From: Auriscalpium vulgare
Taxonomy: Eukaryota; Basidiomycota; Agaricomycetes; Russulales; Auriscalpiaceae
Assembly (NCBI GenBank): GCA_019915015.1
Contig: JAHBBC010000048.1
Coordinates: 1 to 64,000 of the forward strand
DNA length: 64,000 nt
Direction of reading: 5' to 3'
Shown here in pieces: positions 44,920 to 54,296 of the stretch. Positions within the stretch are counted from its first letter, which is position 1, and each line of letters starts with the position of its first letter. A program made the position numbers and the translations under genes. The notes under the pieces are model-generated. The model did no database searches and had not been told where the DNA came from. It was given only the letters and a program-made list of their open reading frames with translations.

Positions 44920-45710
44920 ACCAAATGTGGAAACAACTTCCCACACACTACAAAATCCCGCAGAAACCCCCGAAAAACACGAAAATATTCGGGAGCCCGT
45001 GGTTTCTCCGCGTCACGTTGCCTGCCTACCAAATGTGGGGAAATCTTCCCACACACTAAAAAAAAGCAGAAAACCCCCGAAAAACCCGAAAATATTCGGG
45101 GGCCCGGTGGTTTCTCCACGTCACGTTGCCCCCTACCAAATGTGGAGAAATATTCCCACACACTAAAAAAAATCAGAAAACCCCCGAAAAACCCGAAAAT
45201 ATTCGGGAGCCCGTGGTTTCTCCGCGTCACGTTGCCTGCCTACCAAATGTGGGGAAATCTTCCCACACACTAAAAAAAAATCAGAAAACCCCCGAAAACC
45301 CCGAAAATATTCGGGGGCCCGGTGGTTTCTCCACGTCACGTTGCCTCCTACCAAATGTGGAGAAATATTCCCACACACTAAAAAAAATCAGAAAACCCCC
45401 GAAAAACCCGAAAATATTCGGGGGCCCGGTGGTTTCTCCACGTCACGTTGCCTCCTACCAAATGTGGAGAAATATTCCCACACACTAAAAAAAAAATCAG
45501 AAAACCCCCGAAAAACCCGAAAATATTCGGGAGCCCGTGGTTTCTCCGCGTCACGTTGCCTGTCTACCAAATGTGGGGAGATCTTCCCACACACTAAAAA
45601 AAATCAGAAAACCCCCGAAAAACCCGAAAATATTCGGGAGCCCGTGGTTTCTCCGCGTCACGTTGCCTCCTACCCAATGCGGAGAAACATTCCCACATAC
45701 CAAAGACAGA
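44920..45710. repeat. KDZ-2 left subterminal array, 8 units of about 107 bp
   Basis: ACCAAATGTGG starts at 44920, 45028, 45135, 45242, 45350, 45457 and 45566, with a variant at 45672, so the period is 106-109 bp. Each unit holds two small inverted repeats: CCCGAA-AATA-TTCGGG, and GTGGGGAA-ATC-TTCCCAC. Variation is mostly in A-run length and G/C swaps. It is non-coding; the short frames through it are by-products of the period. A probable transposase-binding region. No similar array was seen at the right end. Confidence 0.9.
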
Positions 45711-46541
45711 GGAAGTTGGGGGAACTGCAATTTCTCGAGGTACATTGTATTTGTATTATCATTGTCATAAGTGCTCACTAGAGACCACAAACAAACACAT
45801 GACCTCAGGACTAGTAAAGAGGTAAACGAGTGGTCACCCGCGCACAGGCCGATGTCGAGAACAGGTCCCCAAGGCGGAATTCCCACGCATGCTATTGTGG
45901 CTGTTCACACTACTACCTATAACTTTGAGCTTTGAGCACGCAGTACTTATATTACAATGAGCTAGAGTAGTGCTATGTATCAACAGTAACGCGGGCATAA
46001 TGAGACACCAGGACAATGTATTCAAGAAACAGTAAGCAAATGGGCAACGGGGAACGAGCGGGAATCGGCCACGAGTAGCGCCTGGCGATGCGCGTGAACA
46101 CCGGCGGGCCAAAAAAGTGTGGCGAGGCGACGAACGACGGCGCCGGGAATGGACAATGAGCGACGCGCTGAACGCACCCCAGAAATCTGGGGGGCCGTGC
46201 GGGAGTGCGCAAGGGTACAATCGCGGGGCAATAAGCAAGGCCAGTGGGCGAGGGCTGACGAATGGGCGACAGGCGACAGGCGACAACGAGGGCGAGACAA
46301 TGGGCGCGAGACAAGCGAGGCAATGGGCAATGAGTGACCGGCAATGTCCGGTGGGCGATGAGCCGTGGGCTATGGATGATGGGCGGCGGGCGACAAGCGA
46401 TGGTCAGGCGATGCTCGATGGGCTATGGCACAGGGGCTTTGGGCAATGGCAAATGGGCGGCGGGCAGGTGGGCGACAAGCTACAGGAGGGCAAAGCATGC
46501 ACTGGGAGTGCGCAGCTATCTCCTGCGAGAAACGAGACAAG
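45711..46541. other. non-coding spacer with a degenerate GGGC-A array
   Basis: 45,711-46,050 shows no gene. From about 46,050 to 46,500 the plus strand is a degenerate run of words such as GGGCGA, GGGCAATG and GGCGACAA, G-rich on one strand, which could form quadruplex-like structure. No coding sequence is convincing. Confidence 0.5.
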
Positions 46542-49229
46542 TTAGCATAAGACCGCAGAGGATAAGGATGACTGGATCACGCACCTTATGCGCTTAGAGG
46601 GCCTCGCCTTCTCAGACCTCGCGGTCGAGCTGCGTCCCCGCTTTCCTCCACGAGGGGCCTTGGGTGCGACTGTGGTCTTGGGATTAACTTGCAGGGCGTG
46701 GGGTCGCATGGCGGCGAGGGTGCTGCGTATGTCGGCTATGGCAGCGTGCCAGCTGGCCTTGACCGCGTCGTCCGACAACCTCACCGCGTAGCCCCACCAG
46801 AACGCAGCCACGACAACGACGAGGAAGCCGCCCATGCCACCAAGGCACAGGGTTGACCAATCCATTGTGGTGGACGGCGGCTTCAGCGAGCCTTCGTTGA
46901 GGCGGCGCTCCGCGGGCTGAAGGCTTGCCCACCAGTCGTTGAAGTCGTTGGCGTACTTTGCGATGTCCTTCGGCTGGAGCCTGCCCTTATGCCACGGTCT
47001 TCCGTCCTTGAACCACGCGGCGACAAGTGCCGGGCGTTGGTAGGTCCCAAGCTTCTTGGAGGATCCGTTCTAAGCACTGGTTAGTAAAGGCTAACATGAA
47101 AAGATTTGACGACGCACCCCGAAGGCCATCATCTCCTCGAACACGCAGTAATTCTTGAGGACCTCGTTCCATTCGGGACCCAGGCCATCGTTGTGCATGG
47201 TCTTGACTCCGCGCTCAAAGAAGTCGGGCCAGCCGCGATCTGCGAGGGAGTCGGCCACTGAAGCGCCCGGGGCGCTAACGGATGGGGCGAGCTCGAGGAT
47301 ACCTGCTGCGGCCGGCAGCGGGGGTGGCGTTGGCGGAGAGACCACCACGGTTGCGCTGGAGGACACCGTCGCTGCGGTGATAGTAGCGGTGGTGTCGACC
47401 CAGACATCAGCTGCTGCTGCTGCTGCTGCCGATGCTGACGCGCTCGCGCTTGCGCTCGAAGTCGGCGCGATGGCGGTGGATGCCGTCACCGTGGCTGTGG
47501 ACGTAATCGCATGGGCCTGGAGCGTGGGCGTGGTGGAGGTGGGCGCTGGTGACGGAGCAGATGAGCGCGAATGCGCGGGCAATGTGGTAGGGATTGGGGT
47601 GAGGATGGACGGCGGCGGGGGTGTGGATGTGCCAGTGGGCGGGTTCGCAGGGCTTGGCGGCGGAGTACGTGTGGTCGCCCGCGCGGTGGACGTCGCTGTC
47701 ACCACGGAGCCGTCCGCGGGCAGGTTGACTGTTGCATTTGCGACGATGTTGACAGCCACAGCACCAGGCGCGAGTGCAGCGGGCACGGCTTCCACGGATT
47801 CGTCGATGGGTGTCGTCTGGAAGGCGGACAGCACCGCGCTCGCGCTCGCGCTCGAGTGGATGACGGATGGGGCTCCAGTGGGAAAGGATGGGACCAACGA
47901 GGGTGATGTGGAGGACGTAGGCATCGCGGAGGGGACCGTGGATGAGGCGGGCGCAGGGAGGACGTTTGAGTTGGAGGCAGAGCCCTTGCTGCACGTGGCA
48001 TCCGCGTTGCGCGCCGCATTGCCTCTTTTAGCCATGTCTTTTATTTCTTCTGCTACACAACCGTCAAAGTCAGCACCGCCGTCCTCCAAGGCTACAAAGG
48101 TAAGCCTCACCGAATACCACCTCCGCAAACCCTGATATCGATGCCGAGGTTTCTTTATAGGCATTGACGTCGTATAGCGCCCAAATCTGGTCGATAGCGC
48201 CGCGTTTTTTCCCGGCGTGAACCCTGTGCAGAGACGGCTGAGCAACGCGACAGCACAAGAAAATACGACCAGCCACGCACGAGAAGACCTCCACTTTGCC
48301 TTTTTTCGAAGGAATCGGACCCGCCATGAAGATGGATGCAACACAGTTGAAGCGCTTGGCCACACTGTCAACGAACGGTTGGAGGGCCATGTATGCGTTC
48401 GCGCCCGCCCTGGCCATCGGTGAGTGGAATCGTTATAAGAGGACAATGCCGCTCTCACCATTCCTTGTCTTCATCCGTCTGCGGCGGGTCGACGTACGTT
48501 CGCTTGTACTCCGCAAGGGCGGCTTCATACCGGCGTTCGACCTCGGCGTGTATTTCATCCTGGAACTCCTTCGTCTCGCCCTCCCACTGCTCTCTGACGG
48601 CTCTCATCTTCAAATGGACGTCCCTCGGCATGGGTTTGTTAGCGCTGCTCGCGATAGCTACCGCTGCAGTCTGCTCGTAATGCGCCTTGATCCGGTCGTC
48701 CCAATACAGGTCGGAATACACGTGTTGGGCCTGCTCGCGGCGCGGAGGGTCGACTACCTTGCGGGCGACAGCGGTGTACGAGTCGTCAGATGCGACAGCG
48801 GATGGCGCGGCGGTGGCCGTCAACTTGCGGATGCGATGGGGGTACCAATCACTGATTTTCTGTGGCAAGGAGGTGAGCGTCGATCGTTGCAGGCGACGGT
48901 GCGCTTACCTTCAATACATCTTTGAAGATATTCTCCCTGTTATTCCGGGCCTCCTCATCCTCATCCTCATGGTCCGACGCATCGTCAAGCCTCGATTCGT
49001 CAGGCGCCTCAGGCTCCGTCTCGAGATTTTCGTTGATGGCCAAGCTGTGCCCGAACGCTATGAAGAATAGTCTCGTAACACGCCTGTAGAACTGGTGAAC
49101 ACTTTTCTTGCTGCCCGATACCTTCTGATAGTCGCTAACGTAGCGTTCCAGGAATTTTTCTTTAAAGCCGGTGGCCCAGGGTGTGCGACCGCGAGGTTTT
49201 CTCAGGCTCTGAGCGGTCGTTTTCGGCAT
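46542..49229 (-). CDS. KDZ-2 accessory protein with C-terminal WW-SLQP region, about 700 aa
   Basis: Several exons join in phase on the minus strand. MPKTTAQSLRKPRGRTPWAT (ATG 49229) runs to an intron of GTAAGC...CCACAG type, then KISDWYPHRIRKL, a helical acidic block, and after GTGAGA...GGCCAG the piece ANAYMALQPFVDSVAKRFNC and VASIFMAGPIPSKKG. A later exon (EEIKDMAKRGNAARNADATC) leads into a long Ser/Thr/Pro/Ala-rich linker. It ends GPEWNEVLKNYCVFEEMMAF, DFNDWWASLQPAERRL and a hydrophobic GGFLVVVVAAFWWGYAV, then a basic tail RGGKRGRSS. I saw no stop across these exons. The WW-SLQP and WWGYA pieces recur in many mushroom hypothetical proteins from memory. The middle domain parallels the KDZ-1 gene at 32,211. 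Function unknown; the hydrophobic stretch may be a membrane span or a buried helix. Confidence 0.7.
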
Positions 49230-49232
49230 GGT

Positions 49233-49699
49233 TACGATTCCTATGAATCGTTGCTTATGTCATCTACATCCAGCTTTTTTTCGACCCATGCAACGACAGT
49301 CTGTGTCGCCTTTTTTGGAAATTCACTCCCACGCTTTGTCCACTCGCGCTTTCAGCTCCCTCACCAGCCTCACGTCTACTCGGGATGATACACTCACTGT
49401 ACACATATTGTTGCCTATAAAGCATTCCACACACACAGTAATATTACTAGGATTGAGTGTATAGAACAGCAGAGCGTATAGAACAGCACGATTGCTAGCA
49501 AGAGATGATGACGTCATTCCGGCTATTAAATTGCATTTAAAACCCGAAATGATGTCATTGCTCTTGAGCTCAAACCGCAGGGCAAAGATGTCAAATAAAG
49601 TAGTCTCTGTTACATATTCTTCCAATTTGAAAAGATTATTGAACCCCGTATTGCACCTGGAATCGTACTGCCGCGCTATGCGTCGGCCCACTCCCAGCA
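49233..49699 (-). mobile_element. 467-bp non-autonomous element, copy C
   Basis: On the minus strand it starts TGCTGGG (49699-49693) and ends GGAATCGTA at 49233. It is flanked by ACT (49702-49700) and ACC (49232-49230), a 3-bp duplication with one mismatch. Length equals copy A and only about three differences were noticed. It sits directly before the ATG at 49229, so it now separates the KDZ-2 accessory gene from its original promoter. Confidence 0.85.
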
Positions 49700-49702
49700 A
49701 GT

Positions 49703-50176
49703 GGTTTTGGTCAGAGGTCGGAGAGGGTGTGGGAGGATGTGGGGAGGATTCAGAGGGCGACAGCGAGGTTCCCAGAGGCTGATGGTACGGCCCAGGCTTG
49801 TAGCTATTAAATTTGGAGCGACGGCGATCATGCTAACACGACTCAGTTCGCAAAAGCTTTCTAGAGCTGCGGCCGACGCGCGCCGACCTGTCATAATATT
49901 TCGTCTCTAATTGAAATCCGTATCCAAGGGAGCTCAACATCGAATGCGGACTCGCTGAATATCGCGCCCGTTGCCCGCACACCGCACACCATCCACCTTC
50001 TGCTTTCTGATAGTTTCCTGTGCCGCAAGAAATCACTATATTCGCCTGAAGGGCGCAACCACGAGACAACGAGACAACAATAGCTAAACGAACAAGGGGA
50101 GGACATTTTGAGTACGGAAACTGTGCCGCTGGATCGGGCAGTGACTTCTAAACGTCATGCTTGCAGATCGCCCTTC
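49703..50176. other. no gene seen; original upstream region of the accessory gene
   Basis: About 470 bases with no coding signal. If the 467-bp element is removed this becomes the 5' flank of the accessory gene at 49,229. Confidence 0.4.
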
Positions 50177-50778
50177 CTAGTGCCTTCCTTTCCCCCGCCC
50201 TTTCCCCCTTCCGCGCGGCGGCATGGCCTCCATGGTCCTCAGCTCCCACTGCCGGGTGAATGTGACCAGTCCGCCCCTCGTCTTGCGCGCCTCCTCATAC
50301 GCCGAGCGAGCGAGCCAGTAGCTGCTGAACTTCTCAACCTTCACGCAGTAAGACCAGCCGCGTGCCGACATGAACGCCGTGCTAAGCGAAGATTAATGGA
50401 TGCGTGGCAGTCTGATAGAAAGTGAGCTTACGCAGTGCGGTAGACGCCTGGCCGCCTTCCCTTGAACACCACCCACGCGGGCCCGCCCCATTCCGCCTGC
50501 TCCGCCTGCGAGCCATCCCCAGCGTCCATATCCATGTCCGACTCATCAGCGTCCGAATTGTCTGCGCTGCGATGGCCGCGAGCGCCGCGGGCCACGCCAG
50601 CTGGGCGCGGAGTCGGCGGTGGCTCGCAAGGCTCATCGGGGGCTTTCTTGCACGGCACGCCGTCCGTGATCGAGGGAGTGGATGAGGTCTCGAGCGAGAG
50701 CGAGACTTTGCTGAGGATATCCACGACTTCGTCCGTGAGCGAAGACATAGCGTGCTCCATGGCGGAGGAGGACAACAT
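50177..50778 (-). CDS. small protein with RNase H1 N-terminal-like domain, 183 aa
   Basis: Exon 1 is 50778-50432 and exon 2 is 50381-50177, with a 50-nt GTAAGC...GCTTAG intron; the sum is 184 codons including stop. The N-terminus (MLSSSAMEHAMSSLTDEVVD) is helical, followed by an acidic Pro-rich linker. The C-terminal half reads AWVVFKGRRPGVYRT, then GWSYCVKVEKFSSYWLARSA and YEEARKTRGG. This has the YVVFKGRxPGVY and F-x-S/T-x-x-A-x-x-A pattern of the RNase H1 N-terminal (Cauli_VI type) hybrid-binding domain. No RNase H catalytic domain follows. It may bind RNA-DNA hybrids or double-stranded RNA. The end is basic and Gly/Arg-rich (PPRGRGKGRGKGRH). It lies between the accessory gene and TET/JBP in KDZ-2. 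Confidence 0.65.
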
Positions 50779-52481
50779 GATGGTTGGAAACTGGGCGTAA
50801 AGCGGCGGCTGCCTGCGCTATTTAAGGTGTAAGACAAGCGCGCGCACCATGCATGCGGTGAGCAGAGGAGGAGAAGAGTAAGAGAAGCGTACAAAGAGGG
50901 ACTGGTCCTCTTGACAAATTGTTAGCTCTTCGATAAGGAATGTGGGATGCAGCGAGAGCGTTTGTTGCCTGCAAGGTATCGGCATGTGAGAAGAGCGGCT
51001 TGAATAACTGAGTCGGTGGAGCTCACCTGCCCAGCGCCCAAAGCAACGGTACACTGATCTACGCCATGCTTTGCAGGTGGGAATAGAGCTCGGTATGTTG
51101 CCTTTACCTGCGTGCGTCGCCGGTCAAGCTGATGACGACATGGTAGGATGTTAATTTGACTTACAGGAACGGATATGGTGCAACATAACGCAGCGCGCAC
51201 CAGATTGGACATGCGCATACGTGCGCAACATATGTGAGGAGCGGGTGGCCCATCACATGGATAGAAACAGAGACCAAGGGAGCTAATTATGAAGGGTGCG
51301 ACCGGAGGCGCCGCAGGGATGTAATGAAATCAACGTACCGCACGGCCGATGTACGCGGTGTGCGCACAGCGAAGTGGTTTACGGACATGTGAAGATCTGC
51401 TCCAGAGACGTGCACGATGTGCAGATGATGTAGATGTCTTGCTACAGATGTGCGCCCGGATGTAGAGGTCTTGCTATAGATGTGCGCCGGGTTCGCTTGG
51501 TTCACTGGGAGCGGAGGCACCGGCGTGCCCACTAGCAACAGCGACTCATCAATGAGTAAAACATAAGCCACAATGCTAGGGATAAAGAGGCGCACTGTTG
51601 TTGTCCAGCTTGTCCAGATGACTCTGACTGGTTGCGTGAACCGCGCTAAGTCTGGCTCTGGGAGCTGCGACTGCTATTGAACCCGCAGGCGCAGTAAGCA
51701 TCATGCAGGGAGATCAGATGCTAGCTACGCACCAGATCGAGCCGACTGGTCTGTGCTGTGTCGAAGGATGTCGATGAGAACGGGCGGTGTGCATGGGGTG
51801 GGAGGATTCAAGTGATCGCCTTGCTTAACTCGTGAGTACTTGAGTCCGCATGCCTCACAGCCATAGCAGTTATTTAAAACAAAGCGTAATTACGAAAATA
51901 GTACAGTGCATAGGTACCAACACTGTATGCCCTGGAAAAATACCAGAAAATGTATCCAAGCCATTGTCCATGTATTGTGAGCTCGATGAGGTCAAAGTGG
52001 CCGGCGCTTCGGCGGCGCTTAGCTGCGCTTGGGCGGTAGGGTGAGGTACCGTGACCGCGTCGCGGCGTTCAGCCACGACCACCATCTCCCACCATAAAAC
52101 CATCGCACCCAAACCCCCTCTAGCTCAAATTCTGTTGGCTCATTGTTACGACCTTGCATATCTTTGTGAGCTTCTTTTTCTCTTGACATCCATCACTCCT
52201 CCCCGTCTGTGCTGTGCTTCCGGGATCGTACAGTCGAGCTCCCTACCGGGACCGCATGCGAAAACCGGCTGCAGGTGCTTCACGCCGACTGTAATCCAAC
52301 GCAACCCTTGACGAGAGCCCTACCGGGACCGCTGGGCGCGCGTTGGTCATGTCGCGTAGCGGCGGGCCGCCTTCTGTTCCCCGCCTCCGGCGTTCGTGGC
52401 GCTGCAGCTTGCTGACCTGAAAATGCTAGGACTATCACAGTATTTTCAAAAGGCGTGCTGTAGTCCGTCGAAAGCGCGTCA
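50779..52481. other. 1.7-kb region without a recognised gene, upstream of TET/JBP
   Basis: Neither strand shows a convincing coding stretch. A 15-bp word, CCCTACCGGGACCGC, occurs at about 52,242 and 52,319 within 250 bp of the TET/JBP start and could be a promoter element. A possible upstream start ATG at about 52,349 was not used because the reading stops soon after. Confidence 0.4.
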
Positions 52482-54163
52482 ATGTCTCGCCAGGTGCGTC
52501 TTAATTTTGCGTGCATATGCACCCCGCTCTGATTCCCCCAGCAGACGCGTTCCAAGCGCATATTCTCGCCGTACGACATTCCTGCTGAGCTTTCAAACGC
52601 GCAGCCTCTTCTACCAGGATCACTGATTCGTATTCCGGATGATTGTGAGGTTGAGCAGCTGATTGACGGCGCTATTGAGCGCGACGACGAGGCGTTCGAA
52701 GCGGCAGCAGCCGCATCCGGCGTTGCAACCGCGCCCACACCTCCCGCCCCACAGGCGTACGTCCCACCTCTCTCTCCTCGGGCTGTCGTAAGGGATGCTG
52801 ACCCGGACGTCTGCAGGCCACCCCACCGTTCAGCACCAGGTGACGAAGAAGCGGAGTGCAGCAAGCGCAAGTACCACGCAAAGCTTCGACGCCAGCGCCT
52901 GAAGGACAACAAAAGAAAGTCGGAGCGCGTGATGGTGTACAAGGTCCGTGCACGCACGGTTGTTAAGTACAGCAAGCCAAAGAAGATAGAAGTCCGTCTG
53001 CTGGCCGAGAAGATGCCGCACACGCGAAACGGATGGGTGGGCATGCGGGATCATCTCCTGCCGTCAAGCGCGGTTCTCGCAATCAAGAAGTATACCTCCG
53101 CGGGCTTTTACTATGTAGGGTGGGACGGCCGGTGTGTACTCCTCCGACTAACTTTGCACAGGACGCGCTGACAGGTCTTGCAAAGCCGACTTATGGCCAT
53201 TATAGATTCGAAGGGGCGCATTCTTGGCACCCTCGCAGGACGCCCGGCGGACGATGCCACCTGGGATGACGACGGTGTTGATGCCTACGACACCTTGGCG
53301 CGCATGCGAGTCAAACTCCGGCTATCAAGTGGCCAGCTTGTGCACCGTCGAGGCAATTATCCAACCATCGCAACCGGCATATCATTTGGAGGCGGTCAGA
53401 CCGTGCGTGACTTCTACCCTGCCACGTTGGGGCGCATCGCTGACGATTACTTGCAGGAGCCTTCGCCGCTGGCGCTGCATGGCAACGACGACTTGGTACA
53501 TGAGATAAAGACGAGGCCGAGCGTCCGGCGGTTCGCGGGCTTTATGAATAGTACGCTGTCAGCCATCCAGCTCGTCATCAGCTCTGACGATTTTCTTCCA
53601 TAGGCACCTTCGCGTTCGGGTCCCCCAAGCATTACAAAGAGTACGAGAAGAACATGCAGGACCTTCTCAACCACGATCCCGCCCTGAAGCTTCCGTACGA
53701 CAACTCTATCTGGGCCGCCACCACGTACAACTTTGGCCCCAACGTGTGCACCAACATCCACGTGGACTGCGCGAACTACCCTTGCGGATGGTGCAGTATT
53801 ATGTCACTCGGCGATTACAATCCCAAATTTGGCGGGCACCTTATCTTACACAAGGCGAGGCTCATCATCGAATTCCCCCCGCACTCTGTCATCAATATAC
53901 TCTCCGCCATCTTTCCTCACGGCAACATATCCATCGGGGTGCACGAGACGCGTGCGTCCATCACGCAGTACACCGCCGGCGGAATATTTCGCTACAACGC
54001 GTACGGCCATCGCACTGAGGCGAAGTTTGAAGCCGAGGATCCCGCGGCCAAGGCGCAGATGGACCGCAACCGGCGACAGAGGTGGCGCGACGCGGTCAAT
54101 CTTTTTTCAAAATACGATGAGCTGGCTCAGGACATCCAGGACGCTTTTGGTGGTGACGATTAG
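52482..54163 (+). CDS. TET/JBP-family 2-oxoglutarate/Fe(II) dioxygenase, 513 aa
   Basis: Four exons in phase: 52482-52493, 52542-53135, 53175-53550 and 53604-54163 (introns 48, 39 and 53 nt). The N-terminus is basic and coiled (KRKYHAKLRRQRLKDNKRKS). The enzyme part begins AGFYYVGWDGR, MAIIDSKGRILGTLAGRPAD, then HRRGNYPTIATGISFGGGQ, a signature of mushroom TET/JBP proteins. The catalytic core has the HxD iron ligands in NIHVDCANYPCGWCSIMSLG, strand GGHLIL, a distal His in FPHGNISI, and the 2-oxoglutarate-binding Arg in ETRASITQYTAGGIFRY. All key residues are present. The family oxidises 5-methylcytosine (TET) or thymine (JBP) in DNA. In KDZ elements it may modify element DNA to influence silencing or transposition; that role is inference. 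It ends 133 bp before the transposase on the same strand. Confidence 0.9.
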
Positions 54164-54296
54164 CTACAAACGCCCGGTAGTACTACTTTGTTGAATGTGA
54201 ACTGCGTTGAAACATCGTCACGTGAGCTTGTCCGCGGTTCGTTGAGTCAGACTGAGCGCCCACGCAACGCGTCCGAGTCACGGTCACGCCACCACC

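Noticed and set aside
44891..45781. Open frames through the 107-bp array
   Set aside because: The period and the shared GC/AT wording create open frames on both strands; no protein character.
47155..48135. A 326-codon plus-strand frame rich in Val, Ala and Gly
   Set aside because: It is antisense to the Ser/Thr/Ala/Pro-rich linker of the accessory gene, whose exons join in phase on the other strand.
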